64,000 nucleotides of DNA from Sinorhizobium arboris LMG 14919 (GCF_000427465.1 NZ_ATYB01000014.1:2379570-2443569), one strand, 5' to 3'. Positions 9,501 to 17,890 are shown, counted from the first letter of the stretch. Notes: generated from the sequence alone by a model not told the origin. A program made the numbers and translations.

Positions 9501-9881
9501 GTCATGACTTCGATCGCCATGTCCGCGGGCATGCTGCCCTCGGCGCTCGGTGTCGGCGAAGGCGGTTCCTTCCGTGCGCCGATGGCAATCGCCGTCATCG
9601 GAGGCATTATCGTCTCGACCGTCCTGAGTCTCGTCGTCGTTCCGTCTTTCTTCCTGATCATGGACGACCTGTCGCGTCTCCTAGCCTGGACTTTCGGCCG
9701 CTTCATCGGCAAAAAGGACGAGGAGGAGCTGCCGCTCGACCAGGAAACTTTGAGCAAGCTTGCCGCCGAACAGGGCAGCACGATCGAGAGCCTGGAAGAG
9801 CGCGTCAAGGCGCTTGAGGAAGAGAAGCGCCGCAAGTCCGACGGCAAGGTCATCAGCCATCCGGCGCTGGCCGCGGAATAG
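6570..9881 (+). CDS. RND-family efflux transporter, HAE-1 type
   Basis: A 1103-aa proton-driven inner-membrane pump. It starts MNFSAWSIRNPVAPILAFFV, has the duplicated large periplasmic loop and 12-helix layout, and carries the helix-4 proton-relay motif in LATGILVDDAIVEIENIERH. It exports toxic compounds together with the adaptor just upstream. An oddity is the extended C-terminus: after the last helix come about 60 residues rich in Glu, Lys and Leu (around QETLSKLAAEQGSTIESLEE) that should form a cytoplasmic coiled coil, unusual for AcrB-like pumps. The substrate is unknown and no regulator gene is adjacent. Confidence 0.93.
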   Translation: MNFSAWSIRNPVAPILAFFVLVVLGWQSFNSLPITRFPNIDVPIVSIAVTQSGAAPAELETQVTKEIEDAVAGVSGVDHIESTITDGISTTAVIFRMEVPTTQAVQDVKDAIDRIRSDLPTSIEEPIVSKVDVEGQAIQTFSVSSPGMTLEELSWFVDDTIKRAIQGQTGIGRVDRYGGSDREVRVELDEDRLNSFGISAADVNAQLRRMNMDLGSGRGQVGGSEQAIRTLGDTRDVAALAETMISLPNGRFVRLSELGKVIDTYEEPKSFSRFNGQPGVTFAVFRAKGASEVSVAETVAETLDEIRAKHPDVSIEMVDDSVYFTYGNYEAAIHTLMEGALLAVIVVMLFLRNWRATLISAVALPLSAIPTFWVMELLGFSLNLVSFLAMTLATGILVDDAIVEIENIERHIRMGKSPYRAAIEAADEIGLAVIATTFTIIAVFVPVSFMPGIPGQYFIQFGLTVAVSVFFSLLVARLITPVMAAYLMKPTDVSGHHDDEGFMMRQYTRVVRFTTKRWYTRYSTLLVAILLSVGSVVALLVFVPGSFLPPEDNSRVSLSIELPPDAMLADTDRTTTEIYNRVKDVDGVENVFVLGGASPKGDLELRRAAVTVLLDKLDHSLINKVVNDVIGRTPLIGEYLPKLPAAGRTKPQSEIEKEIFARLRSIPDVRVTKLNDRGERDLSFNLLSNNEADLDKAVATLEADLRRDPLLANVSPEGALPRPELQIRPRDEQMSRLGITTAQISEVIRIATIGDIDAQLTKIALDGRLIPIRVQLNRDFRTDLAAIRNLKVQTASGATVPLSSVADINYAEGPSSIKRYDRYRVVKLGADLPAGVALDTASARFKEIAAGAELPATVQFLESGDAEVQAEMQESFGNAMLLGLMMVLVVLILLFKDVIQPFTILFSLPLAIGGVAAALILTQNALSMPVLIGILMLMGIVTKNAILLVDFGIEMMHHGMDRTLAMIEAGRKRARPIVMTSIAMSAGMLPSALGVGEGGSFRAPMAIAVIGGIIVSTVLSLVVVPSFFLIMDDLSRLLAWTFGRFIGKKDEEELPLDQETLSKLAAEQGSTIESLEERVKALEEEKRRKSDGKVISHPALAAE

Positions 9882-9900
9882 AAGGAGAGTTGCGCGGGCG

Positions 9901-9990
9901 ATAGATCACTCTCACCGCTTCATTGAAACGGTGAAGATGATCTATCTCTTTGTCGCTCTGCACTTGCGGGCAAAACCGCACATACGGGCT
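9901..9990. repeat. RIME-like repeat between convergent genes
   Basis: ATAGATCACTCTCACCG (9901-9917) pairs imperfectly with CGGTGAAGATGATCTAT (9929-9945). This is followed by a degenerate GCGGGCAAAACCGC arm, which corresponds to the AGCGGTTTTCCG core in reverse. It lies between the end of the RND pump gene and the end of ureG, and could act as a two-way terminator. Confidence 0.65.
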
Positions 9991-9992
9991 GC

Positions 9993-10604
9993 TCACAGCC
10001 CCCCGTGGACCGTCAGGAATTCGACGATCCGCTCTACCCCCTCGCCGCGTTTCATATCCGAAAACACGAAGGGCCTCTCGGCTCGCATCCGCGCCGCATC
10101 GCGTTCCATGACTTCGAGGTCGGCGCCGACGTGAGGAGCGAGATCCTTCTTGTTGATCACCAGGAGATCGGACCTGGTGATCCCCGGCCCGCCCTTACGC
10201 GGAATTTCCTCGCCCTGGCAGACCGAAATCACATAGATCGTCAGATCGGCGAGATCCGGCGAGAAGGTCGCCGCAAGATTGTCCCCGCCCGACTCGATGA
10301 AGACGACGTCCAGGTCGGGAATGCGGCGGCTAAGATCGGCGATTGCCTGAAGATTGATCGAGGCATCCTCGCGGATCGCCGTGTGAGGGCATCCGCCCGT
10401 CTCGACCCCGATGATCCGCTCCGAAGGCAGGGCCTGCATACGCACCAGCGCCTCTGCGTCTTCCTTCGTGTAGATGTCGTTCGTGACGACGGCGACCGAA
10501 TAATTCTCCCGCATCGCCTTGCACAGCTTTTCGGTCAGTGCCGTCTTTCCGGACCCGACCGGGCCCCCGATACCGATGCGCAGAGGACCGTTTTTCGATG
10601 GCAT
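9993..10604 (-). CDS. ureG: urease accessory GTPase UreG
   Basis: A 203-aa SIMIBI-class GTPase that drives nickel delivery into urease. The P-loop [15 protein letters not shown] is near residues 12-26. Other family motifs are the metal-binding Cys-Pro-His in [17 protein letters not shown], the conserved [11 protein letters not shown], and the nucleotide-specificity NKKDLAP. Length is normal for the family. It is the last gene of the ureE-ureF-ureG group. Confidence 0.97.
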   Translation of the reverse strand: MPSKNGPLRIGIGGPVGSGKTALTEKLCKAMRENYSVAVVTNDIYTKEDAEALVRMQALPSERIIGVETGGCPHTAIREDASINLQAIADLSRRIPDLDVVFIESGGDNLAATFSPDLADLTIYVISVCQGEEIPRKGGPGITRSDLLVINKKDLAPHVGADLEVMERDAARMRAERPFVFSDMKRGEGVERIVEFLTVHGGL

Positions 10605-10639
10605 TTTCTTTATCCTTTCGAAGTCCGTCCGCTCTTCCG

Positions 10640-11311
10640 TTAAGTGCGGAACAACCGTGAATGCAAGGTCTCGTGTCTCAACGAGGCAATGTCGGCGATG
10701 AACGTCGCGGCGCCAAGATCGTCGAGCGAGGCGCGCGAGGCGCGCGCTGCCACCGCCCCTATCGTCTCCTCCATACGCGCAAGCATGTCGACGCCGTCGC
10801 GCTGGCCGGTAACGCCGCAGCGGATAGCCACCGACACGGCGTTCGATATGGTGGCGTGGAGAAAGGCGGCGAGCGCCGCTTCGAGGCCGGTGCTGTGCGC
10901 ACCGGCAACCGCGCCGACCGCCACCGGATAGGCGGCCCTCCCTCCAGGGAATTCGAGCGACGCGTTCGGCCAGTGGCTGGCGGCAGCCAGGAACGCCTCG
11001 CCGAGGAGCATGGTTTCCATATGCCGCTCGCGCGATCCGGCAAGCGCTTCGGCCAGTTCCGATGCCGCAATCAACCGCGCGGCTTCGTCATGTGCACGGT
11101 AACTTTCCGCCAGAAGCAGCGCGTCGTTCCAGGTCGTTCCGTGCTCCAGGAGCGTTTCGCACCAGAGCCGCAAGTCGTCGGCACCAGTGACGAGCCCGTC
11201 ATGAACCGCCTGCTCCAGACCGCCCGAATAGGAAAAGGAGCCGACGGGAAAGGCGGGCGAGAGCCAGGCAACGAGACGCAGGAGCGCCTGCGTATCGGCA
11301 TGCTCAGCCAT
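10640..11311 (-). CDS. ureF: urease accessory protein UreF
   Basis: A 223-aa all-helical accessory protein that bridges UreD-bound apourease and UreG. The family motif is clear: [26 protein letters not shown] near the N-terminus, with the later conserved [14 protein letters not shown]. The start overlaps the end of ureE by 8 bases, and ureG follows after 35 bases, so the three genes are one transcript. Confidence 0.96.
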   Translation of the reverse strand: MAEHADTQALLRLVAWLSPAFPVGSFSYSGGLEQAVHDGLVTGADDLRLWCETLLEHGTTWNDALLLAESYRAHDEAARLIAASELAEALAGSRERHMETMLLGEAFLAAASHWPNASLEFPGGRAAYPVAVGAVAGAHSTGLEAALAAFLHATISNAVSVAIRCGVTGQRDGVDMLARMEETIGAVAARASRASLDDLGAATFIADIASLRHETLHSRLFRT

Positions 11312-11768
11312 GACGGTGGTGATCGCCGTGGCCGTGCTGGTGATAGGCGCCGCGCAGGGGGTGGAAGGGCTCGTTCACCTCGTCGACGGTAGCACCCAGG
11401 CCCTCGAGCATCGCTCGAATGACGGGATCGCGCACGATCAGAATCCGGCCCTCCTCGACCGCCGCCGGCAGGTGGCGGTTACCGAGGTGCCACGCAAGCT
11501 CTATGAGATGCAGCGCGTTTCGCGCGCGGATGTCGTAGAGCGCCTCTTCCGCCGCCTTCACCTCGATATGGCCGCCGCCTTCGAGCACCAGAAGATCGCC
11601 GTCGGCCAGCATCACGGGCTCCTTGAGGTCGACCATCACCACATCGTCGTTTTCGAGGTGCAGAAGCTTCCGGCGCAGATGGCGCTGATCATGCGTCAAG
11701 ATCACGCGATGCAGCGGCGTCCTCTCGGCCGGACCGGGCGAACGAATTTCGGTCGAGCGATAGGGCAC
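11304..11768 (-). CDS. ureE: urease accessory nickel chaperone UreE
   Basis: A 154-aa metallochaperone that binds nickel and passes it to the UreDFG complex. The N-terminal domain contains TLTHDQRHLRRK-like sequence and a central ALHLIELAWHLGNRHLPA segment with the conserved metal-binding His. The C-terminus is His-rich ([19 protein letters not shown]), the usual nickel-storage tail. It follows the small monooxygenase-fold gene by one base. Confidence 0.95.
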   Translation of the reverse strand: MPYRSTEIRSPGPAERTPLHRVILTHDQRHLRRKLLHLENDDVVMVDLKEPVMLADGDLLVLEGGGHIEVKAAEEALYDIRARNALHLIELAWHLGNRHLPAAVEEGRILIVRDPVIRAMLEGLGATVDEVNEPFHPLRGAYHQHGHGDHHRHG

Positions 11769-11769
11769 G

Positions 11770-12078
11770 TCACACCACCTCGATCTTTTCCGGATGCACG
11801 ATCTCGACGCGGGCGCTCGCCAGCAGGCTCGCCGCCGCCGCCTGAAAGGCCTTCAGATGCGGCTCGGCGAAGTGCGAGTCGATGGCGGCCCTGTCCTTCC
11901 AGGTTTCGACGAATACCAGCGCATCGGGGTCGGCCGGCTTGCGATAGAGCTCATAGCTGACGCAGCCCGCCTCGCTTCGGGTCGCGTCGATCAGCGGCTT
12001 CGTCAGCGCCACCACCTCGTCGCCCTTGCCCGCATGCGCCGTCAGATATGCGATGATGTAAACCATGGATTTCTGCAT
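11770..12078 (-). CDS. antibiotic biosynthesis monooxygenase (ABM) fold protein
   Basis: A 102-aa dimeric alpha/beta-barrel protein of the ABM/YgiN type: MVYIIAYLTAHAGKGDEVVALTKPL, then CVSYELYRKPADPDALVFVETWKDRAAIDSHFAEPHLKAF. Known relatives are quinol monooxygenases or small stress proteins. The ATG at 12078 is preceded by GAGGGGA; the upstream extension of the open frame lacks such a site. It is placed immediately before ureE and probably co-transcribed with it, but a role in urease maturation is not established. Confidence 0.82.
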   Translation of the reverse strand: MQKSMVYIIAYLTAHAGKGDEVVALTKPLIDATRSEAGCVSYELYRKPADPDALVFVETWKDRAAIDSHFAEPHLKAFQAAAASLLASARVEIVHPEKIEVV

Positions 12079-12254
12079 TCCCCTCACCCGTGAAACGAGG
12101 AAACATGCATGATTCCCGCCCCACATCCGCTTCTCTTGGAAGCCTTCACTGTAGCAAGAAAAAGCCCCGGCACCAGCAAGAAGGCGAAAATCCCGTTGAT
12201 TTTCAGGAACCTGCTTGCGGCAGCCAGGGCTTCATAGATGTCGGTGAATCGGAA

Positions 12255-12794
12255 TCAGGCGGCGAGTTTCTTCGACTTCAGGGCCGCGAGAATGTTCTGC
12301 GGCGCAGACACGCCGTAGGGATCGCTGTCGCAATTGTCGGAGTAGCCTTCCTCTTCGAACCACTGCTCGACAACGCCGTTGTTGATGACCGCGGCGTAAC
12401 GCCAGGAGCGCATGCCGAAACCGAGATTGTCCTTGGCGACGAGCATGCCCATCTTGCGGGTGAACTCGCCCGAACCGTCCGGAATGAGCTTGACGTTCTC
12501 GAGGCCCTGCGACTTGCCCCAGGCGTTCATCACGAAGGCGTCGTTGACGGAGATGCAATAGATCTCGTCAATCCCGAGAGCCCGGAACTCGGAGGTGAGC
12601 TTTTCGAAATCCGGCAACTGGTAGGTCGAGCAGGTCGGGGTGAAAGCACCCGGAAGCGAAAACAGCACGACGCGCTTGCCGGCGAAATAGTCGTCCGAGG
12701 TAACATCCTGCCAGCGGAACGGATTGGAACCGCCGACGGACTCGTCGCGGACGCGGGTGCGGAAGGTTACAGCGGGAACTTTTCTGCCGAGCAT
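12255..12794 (-). CDS. peroxiredoxin, PrxII/Prx5 type
   Basis: A 179-aa thiol peroxidase that reduces hydroperoxides. The active site is LPGAFTPTCSTYQLPDF, with the peroxidatic Cys at residue 55 and the usual downstream Arg in FGMRSWRYAAVI. A second Cys lies near the C-terminus in YSDNCDSDPYG. The start at 12794 has AGGAG six bases upstream; an ATG at 12800 would abut that site and is less likely. The gene sits inside the urease gene block but has its own upstream region of about 360 bases, so independent expression is likely. Confidence 0.92.
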   Translation of the reverse strand: MLGRKVPAVTFRTRVRDESVGGSNPFRWQDVTSDDYFAGKRVVLFSLPGAFTPTCSTYQLPDFEKLTSEFRALGIDEIYCISVNDAFVMNAWGKSQGLENVKLIPDGSGEFTRKMGMLVAKDNLGFGMRSWRYAAVINNGVVEQWFEEEGYSDNCDSDPYGVSAPQNILAALKSKKLAA

Positions 12795-12920
12795 TATCAT
12801 CTCCTAGAACTGGCTGCCGGCGGCGCAGTCTCGGGAGGAAAGGCGCGCCGGCGGAAAGCGAGTGCACTTTCTAACGAAATTTCCGCTGCAGCGCAGCATC
12901 AAAGCGACCATTCCGGGGCA

Positions 12921-12941
12921 GCCGCATGGCAGCCATGCGGC
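12921..12941. promoter_or_regulatory. perfect palindrome upstream of peroxiredoxin
   Basis: GCCGCATGGC (12921-12930) and GCCATGCGGC (12932-12941) are perfect inverted repeats around one central base. It lies about 130 bases upstream of the peroxiredoxin start. It could be a regulator site or a hairpin; nothing in the sequence decides this. Confidence 0.45.
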
Positions 12942-13034
12942 GGGTGCATGGCTGTCCGACGGAGGTCCATCGTCCGGGAGTTCAGTTACAGAGACTTAGC
13001 GAAAAGCTCAGTGTAGTCGGCAACGGGTTCCACA

Positions 13035-13072
13035 TGCCTGTCCGCAGGCCGCTTGCCTGTCCGCAGGCCGCT
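13035..13072. repeat. 19-base perfect tandem duplication
   Basis: The unit TGCCTGTCCGCAGGCCGCT occurs twice in direct succession (13035-13053 and 13054-13072). Each unit contains the small inverted repeat GCCTG/CAGGC. It lies 86 bases after the ureC stop. Confidence 0.85.
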
Positions 13073-13157
13073 GCTTCTGAGCGCACTCGCCGTCCACGTA
13101 TTGCAGCCGAACAGAGCATTGAGCGCGCGCTTCACGCCTGCGGCTCCCAATAAGGAG

Positions 13158-14870
13158 TCAGAACATGAAATAGCGCTGCGCCATCGGCAGCACCGTTGCC
13201 GGCTCGCAGGTCAGGAGTTCGCCGTCGGCGCGGACCTCGTAGGTTTCCGGGTCGACCTCGATATGCGGCGTGAGGCTGTTATGGATCATCGACGCCTTGC
13301 CGATGCCGCCGCGGGTATTCTGGACGGCGACGAGTTCCTTGGCGACGCCGAGCCTGCCGGCGAGTCCGGCATCGAGCGAAGCCTGCGACACGAATGTGAC
13401 GGAGGAATTGGTCCGGCTCTTGCCATAGGCGCCGAACATGGGACGGTAATGGACCGGCTGCGGCGTGGGAATGGAGGCGTTCGGATCGCCCATCGGTGCC
13501 GCGGCAATCGTCCCTCCGAGGAGGACCATGTCGGGCTTCACGCCGAAGAAGGCCGGATTCCAGAGGACGAGATCGGCGCGCTTGCCCACCTCGAGCGAGC
13601 CGATCTCATGGCTGAGGCCATGGGCGATCGCCGGGTTGATCGTGTATTTGGCGATGTAGCGCTTGACGCGGAAATTGTCGTTGTCGCCGGCCTCCTCCTT
13701 GAGCCGCCCGCGCTGGCGCTTCATTTTGTCGGCGGTCTGCCAGGTGCGGATGGCCACCTCGCCGACGCGGCCCATGGCCTGGCTGTCGGAGGAAATGATC
13801 GAGAAGGCACCGATGTCGTGGAGGATATCCTCCGCCGCGATCGTCTCCTTGCGAATACGGCTTTCGGCGAAGGCGATGTCTTCCGGAATGGTGGGCGACA
13901 GGTGATGGCAGACCATCAGCATGTCGAGATGTTCCGCAAGCGTGTTCACCGTATAGGGCCGCGTCGGATTGGTCGATGACGGAATGACGTTCGGCTGGCC
14001 GCAGATCCGGATGATATCCGGAGCATGGCCGCCGCCGGCCCCTTCCGTGTGATAGGCGTGGATCGTCCGGCCTTTGATCGCGGCGATCGTATCCTCGACG
14101 AAGCCGCTTTCGTTGAGCGTGTCGGTATGGATCATCACCTGCACGTCGTATTCGTCGGCTACGGAGAGGCAGCAATCGATAGCGGCGGGCGTCGTGCCCC
14201 AGTCCTCGTGCAGCTTCAGTGAGGTGGCGCCGCCCAGCACCATCTCCACGAGCGCTCCGGGCAGAGACGCATTGCCCTTGCCTGCGAAGGCGAGATTCAT
14301 GGGGAATGCATCGGCCGCTTCGATCATGCGGGCAATGTGCCAGGGTCCGGGCGTGCAGGTCGTGGCGAGCGTCCCGTGTGCCGGTCCCGTGCCGCCGCCG
14401 AGCATACAGGTCAGACCGCTCATCAGCGCCTCTTCGATCTGCTGCGGGCAGATAAAATGAATATGGCTGTCCATGCCGCCGGCGGTGACGATCTTGCCCT
14501 CGCCGGCAATAACCTCCGTGCCCGGGCCGACGATGATGGTGACGCCCGGCTGCATGTCCGGATTGCCGGCCTTGCCTATTGCCGATATCCGCCCGTCCTT
14601 CAGCCCGATATCCGCCTTTACGATCCCCCAATGATCGACGATCAACGCATTGGTGATCACCGTGTCGACCGCGCCGCCTTCGCGCGTCACCTGGCTTTGG
14701 CCCATGCCGTCGCGGATGACCTTGCCGCCCCCGAATTTCACTTCCTCGCCGTGGGTGGTGAAATCCTTCTCGACCTCGACGAAGAGTTCGGTGTCGGCGA
14801 GCCGCACCTTGTCGCCCACGGTCGGACCGAACATGTTGGCATAGGCGGCGCGCGACATTTTGTAGGACAT
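13158..14870 (-). CDS. ureC: urease alpha (catalytic) subunit UreC
   Basis: A 570-aa nickel amidohydrolase that splits urea to ammonia and carbamate. The family features are complete: [10 protein letters not shown] metal-binding histidines, the carbamylated lysine in [35 protein letters not shown], and the mobile-flap [13 protein letters not shown] with its catalytic His. It starts three bases after the end of the GT29-like gene and ends a seven-gene run that begins with ureD. It assembles with UreA and UreB, which are separate here as in other alpha-proteobacteria. Confidence 0.98.
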   Translation of the reverse strand: MSYKMSRAAYANMFGPTVGDKVRLADTELFVEVEKDFTTHGEEVKFGGGKVIRDGMGQSQVTREGGAVDTVITNALIVDHWGIVKADIGLKDGRISAIGKAGNPDMQPGVTIIVGPGTEVIAGEGKIVTAGGMDSHIHFICPQQIEEALMSGLTCMLGGGTGPAHGTLATTCTPGPWHIARMIEAADAFPMNLAFAGKGNASLPGALVEMVLGGATSLKLHEDWGTTPAAIDCCLSVADEYDVQVMIHTDTLNESGFVEDTIAAIKGRTIHAYHTEGAGGGHAPDIIRICGQPNVIPSSTNPTRPYTVNTLAEHLDMLMVCHHLSPTIPEDIAFAESRIRKETIAAEDILHDIGAFSIISSDSQAMGRVGEVAIRTWQTADKMKRQRGRLKEEAGDNDNFRVKRYIAKYTINPAIAHGLSHEIGSLEVGKRADLVLWNPAFFGVKPDMVLLGGTIAAAPMGDPNASIPTPQPVHYRPMFGAYGKSRTNSSVTFVSQASLDAGLAGRLGVAKELVAVQNTRGGIGKASMIHNSLTPHIEVDPETYEVRADGELLTCEPATVLPMAQRYFMF

Positions 14871-14873
14871 GGC

Positions 14874-15524
14874 TCAGGCTCCCTGGGGCAAATCTGTAGA
14901 GGCAAATGAATGAAGACGGCGAAGCCGCCCTTGCGCTGCGAGCGCATCGACATAGCGGCGCTCGGCGGCAAACGGGTGCCACTCCCAGCCGATATGGCCG
15001 AAGCCGGCAAGCACGACATCGTCGCCGGCTGCGGCAAGGCTCGACACGACGTCGGCGATCACCACCAGACCGCTGGACGGCGCGACATAGGAGGACGGTT
15101 CGAAAAGGGCGAGGTCGCGCTCGAGCCGGTCCTGCGTCTCGGCCGCAATGACCCGGTGCTTGCGTGCCGTAGCGCGCGCGAAGCTCTCGAAGCCGGCGGT
15201 ATAGTCGTCGCAGAAGTCGTCCAGATCAGGATGCGTCCTGGCAAGTGCCGCCCGCATCGCAGCGAACCTGGATCCGGCACGGACGCTCCATATCTCGCGG
15301 GCCTGCCGGACCGCCGCACTCGTCTTCCAGCGCCCCCCGCCGAGCATCGACAGTGCCGGGCGGCCGGTGTTGCAGACGGCAACGATATCGGTCTTGCTGC
15401 CGCCTTTCCCGACCGAGCGGCAATCGTTGAAACGAATCACCAGATCGGCTGCGTCGATCGTCGCGGCAGCGCCCTCGGGCACGTCACCATTGCCAACGAT
15501 CATGATGACGCGGCCCTTTTGCAA
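14874..15524 (-). CDS. urease-operon accessory protein, GT29 sialyltransferase-like
   Basis: A 216-aa protein of the kind often annotated urease operon accessory protein in Rhizobiaceae. The N-terminus reads MIVGNGDVPEG, then DAADLVIRFNDCRSVGKGG and SKTDIVAVCNTGRP. This order (VGNG, VIRFN, G-G-x-KTD) resembles the L-motif of family-29 glycosyltransferases. A late GFGHIGWEWHPFAAE segment could correspond to the GT29 motif carrying a conserved His. It is tightly packed between the DUF1311 gene and ureC. No signal peptide is present, so it should be cytoplasmic. Any function in urease assembly is unproven; the GT29 resemblance is from the motif only. Confidence 0.75.
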   Translation of the reverse strand: MQKGRVIMIVGNGDVPEGAAATIDAADLVIRFNDCRSVGKGGSKTDIVAVCNTGRPALSMLGGGRWKTSAAVRQAREIWSVRAGSRFAAMRAALARTHPDLDDFCDDYTAGFESFARATARKHRVIAAETQDRLERDLALFEPSSYVAPSSGLVVIADVVSSLAAAGDDVVLAGFGHIGWEWHPFAAERRYVDALAAQGRLRRLHSFASTDLPQGA

Positions 15525-15527
15525 CGA

Positions 15528-15947
15528 TCAATTCTCCTGAGAGTCAACGAGCTTCTTGAGTTCGGCCGTGCGCTTGCGTGTCAGCTCTGCGAGGCAGCCG
15601 GAGACCAGCATGGGCTCCATAGAGCCGCCCCTCGCCTCGAACCCGGCGAGCTCGCATTGGCCGTCGCGGTAGCCGATCCAGGCCCGCTGGGCCTTTTTCA
15701 GTGCCGCGAGCGCTCCGACATAAGCGGCATCGATGCCGCCAAGCTCCTTGTCGGCCGCCTGCATGGCCGCGACCGCAAGGCGGTAGGTCCTGTTCAACTC
15801 CTCATCCGCCGACCGGTAGTCCCGATCAGCGCAGATGTTGAGATCCATCTGGGTTACCGCCTTCCGGCAATCCGGTTCAGGCTGTTGTGCAACGGCGGAG
15901 CCTGTGCAGCACAACAACAGGCCCAGGGCAGGAGCGGCAGCTCTCAT
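15528..15947 (-). CDS. DUF1311 (LprI-like) exported protein
   Basis: A 139-aa protein with a signal peptide ([20 protein letters not shown]) and a lysozyme-inhibitor LprI-type DUF1311 domain. The diagnostic pattern is [20 protein letters not shown], then DEELNRTYR, later [17 protein letters not shown] and a final Cys in [10 protein letters not shown]. The four Cys probably form disulfides in the periplasm. The start overlaps the ureB stop by ATGA, so the gene is translationally coupled to a cytoplasmic urease subunit even though its product is exported. Confidence 0.85.
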   Translation of the reverse strand: MRAAAPALGLLLCCTGSAVAQQPEPDCRKAVTQMDLNICADRDYRSADEELNRTYRLAVAAMQAADKELGGIDAAYVGALAALKKAQRAWIGYRDGQCELAGFEARGGSMEPMLVSGCLAELTRKRTAELKKLVDSQEN

Positions 15948-16249
15948 AATTTCCCCATGACCTGCTGGCGAAAGCCGAAAACTTCGCGTTTCCCAGAAAG
16001 CGGGATGAGCGTCACCTGTCGTGTCTGTCCCGGCTCGAAGCGGACGGCCGTACCGGCTGGAATGTCGAGCCGCCTGCCGCGCGCGGCATCGCGATCGAAG
16101 ACCAGGCCCGGGTTGGTCTCGGCGAAGTGGTAGTGGCTGCCGACCTGTACCGGCCGGTCGCCGGAGTTGGCAACCTCGATGCTGACGGTTTCGAGGCCTG
16201 CGTTCAGCTCGATTTCACCGGCGGCGGCAATAATCTCACCTGGTATCAT
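15944..16249 (-). CDS. ureB: urease beta subunit UreB
   Basis: A 101-aa structural subunit. The family start [16 protein letters not shown] is followed by the conserved core [20 protein letters not shown] and [15 protein letters not shown]. It assembles with UreA and UreC. It lies ten bases after the DUF1272 gene and overlaps the following DUF1311 gene by four bases. Confidence 0.97.
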   Translation of the reverse strand: MIPGEIIAAAGEIELNAGLETVSIEVANSGDRPVQVGSHYHFAETNPGLVFDRDAARGRRLDIPAGTAVRFEPGQTRQVTLIPLSGKREVFGFRQQVMGKL

Positions 16250-16259
16250 GATCGTCCCC

Positions 16260-16514
16260 TCAAGCGGCTCGGTCCGGCGCGCAGCCTTCCGGCTTCAGGA
16301 CGCGCTCGTTCGATGCCGGATATTTCTTCAGCATTGCTGCAGGCCGCACCGGGCGGCGGACCAGTTCACCGCCGCAATTCGGGCACATCCCGCCAAGTCG
16401 CGTTTCGACGCAGTCGATGCAGAAGGTGCACTCGAATGTGCAGATCATCGCATCGCGGCATTGGGGCGGCAGGTCTTTATCACAGCACTCGCAGTTCGGA
16501 CGCAGGCTCAGCAT
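16260..16514 (-). CDS. DUF1272 Cys-rich zinc-ribbon-like protein
   Basis: An 84-aa protein whose first half is packed with Cys pairs: [25 protein letters not shown] and [13 protein letters not shown]. This is the DUF1272 pattern, a small treble-clef or RING-like metal-binding fold, followed by a basic tail. The start at 16514 has TTAGGAG upstream; a longer open frame would run through the RIME element and is rejected. It sits between ureA and ureB. A role in metal handling for urease is an attractive but untested guess. Confidence 0.82.
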   Translation of the reverse strand: MLSLRPNCECCDKDLPPQCRDAMICTFECTFCIDCVETRLGGMCPNCGGELVRRPVRPAAMLKKYPASNERVLKPEGCAPDRAA

Positions 16515-16530
16515 ATGGCGGGCTCCTAAG

Positions 16531-16626
16531 GCAATTCCGGGAAACTGTGTACGGATTCTCCGTCCGGAAGTGCGTCGCTTCGAAGAGTTGGATCGTTTCG
16601 TCGACTCAGCGAAACCGCGCAACGAT
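16531..16626. repeat. RIME-type repeat inside the urease operon
   Basis: The element starts GCAATTCCGGGAAACTGTGT, has a TCCGTCCGGAAGTGCG core and ends in an imperfect hairpin (GATCGTTTCG ... CAACGATC) that abuts the ureA stop codon. It is related to the copies at 3660 and 55411. It fills the gap between ureA and the DUF1272 gene. Confidence 0.75.
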
Positions 16627-16929
16627 CTAGCGAATGGGGTCGTGGACGGTGACGAGCTTCGTCCCGTCCGGAAAAGTCGCCTCGATCTGGATGTCGTGGA
16701 TCATCTCCGCAATACCCTCCATCACCTGGTCACGCGTGAGAACATGGGCGCCGGCCTCCATCAGCTCGGCGACGGAACGGCCGTCCCGCGCGCCTTCGAC
16801 GACGAAATCCGTGATGAGGGCGATCGCCTCGGGATGATTGAGCTTCACGCCCCGCTCGAGCCGCCGGCGCGCGACAATCGCCGCCATGGAAATCAACAGC
16901 TTGTCTTTTTCGCGCGGGGTGAGATTCAT
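16627..16929 (-). CDS. ureA: urease gamma subunit UreA
   Basis: A 100-aa structural subunit beginning [20 protein letters not shown], with the conserved [21 protein letters not shown] and [17 protein letters not shown] end. Length matches the family. It follows ureD by 27 bases and is followed by a RIME repeat placed directly at its stop codon. Confidence 0.97.
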   Translation of the reverse strand: MNLTPREKDKLLISMAAIVARRRLERGVKLNHPEAIALITDFVVEGARDGRSVAELMEAGAHVLTRDQVMEGIAEMIHDIQIEATFPDGTKLVTVHDPIR

Positions 16930-16956
16930 GCGTCGCCGTCCAGATTGATTGCGGGG

Positions 16957-17790
16957 TCAGAGAGTCCAGACTTTCGGCACAGAAGCATTTTTACGCAAGT
17001 GCGAAATGAGCGGGAACAGGATTTTTCTGAGCGCGAACCCATCGGCGGCAGCGACGCGGGCGACGATCTTGTCCCGGCCGCCAACGCCGAAGTGGCTGAC
17101 GCCGGAGAGAGCATGTTCCGTGAGCGCCATGCGCAGTTTGGAAAGCTGCGCCTCGCAATCCGGTCCGGCATAGACGACGGTCGCGAAGGCGGCAGCGCCG
17201 TCGAGCACCGCTCGCCGAGACGCAAGCGCCGCGATGTCGCCGGCCAGCGCGAGATTTTCTGCGTGGATCAGTTTGCCGCCGCTTCGAATTCGCCAATGGT
17301 CGCGGAACAGGCCGGCGCGCACCTCCTCGCCCATGGCCTTGCGGCCGATCAGAACTGCCTCCACCGCGAGGAAGGATGCATCGACGGCAAGGTCGACTTC
17401 GAGGCTTCGCGACATGGCGGACCGATCGAAAAGAATTGTCTCCTGCGGCAGCCAGTCGACGTGGCCGCCGGCAGCCACCGATATTCGCGTCGCAGTCTCG
17501 GCCGTGCCCGCGCTTGCCTTATAGACCTTCTCGCAGGCCTGCGTCGTCAGTGTGAGTTTCGTGCTTTCGCCCGCCTCGAATTCCCAGGCAAGGCGGTCAC
17601 CGCCCGTCACGCCGCCCGACGAATTGATAAGCACGGCCTCCATCGAAGCATCGAAGGTCCTCGGCAGGCGGATTTTGGCGCAGCCTTCCTGGTAGAGCTC
17701 GGCGATGCGCGTGCGTCCACCTTCAGCCTTGGCGACGAGCCGCCCCTTTCCCCATGCCCGCTGAGGGGCAATTAACGGTGCCATTTCCAT
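16957..17790 (-). CDS. ureD: urease accessory protein UreD
   Basis: A 277-aa scaffold protein that binds apourease and recruits UreF and UreG. Conserved features are [33 protein letters not shown], and [16 protein letters not shown] second ATG two codons later is also possible. It is the first gene of the urease operon, and its promoter must lie within or near the dehydrogenase remnant upstream. Confidence 0.96.
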   Translation of the reverse strand: MEMAPLIAPQRAWGKGRLVAKAEGGRTRIAELYQEGCAKIRLPRTFDASMEAVLINSSGGVTGGDRLAWEFEAGESTKLTLTTQACEKVYKASAGTAETATRISVAAGGHVDWLPQETILFDRSAMSRSLEVDLAVDASFLAVEAVLIGRKAMGEEVRAGLFRDHWRIRSGGKLIHAENLALAGDIAALASRRAVLDGAAAFATVVYAGPDCEAQLSKLRMALTEHALSGVSHFGVGGRDKIVARVAAADGFALRKILFPLISHLRKNASVPKVWTL

Positions 17791-17890
17791 GGACGTTCGC
17801 CGAATTTCCCTGACGGCGTGTTCGCACGCCGCGTCATCTTCCCTATCCGGTCACCGTCCGGAACCGGACGGGAAAAGTCAATGCGTTGTT

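Larger units (their letters stand above)
12795..13157. other. 363-base region between ureC and peroxiredoxin genes
   Basis: No gene is visible. The region contains a perfect 21-base palindrome at 12921-12941, a 19-base tandem duplication at 13035-13072, and presumably the peroxiredoxin promoter on the minus strand. Confidence 0.6.
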
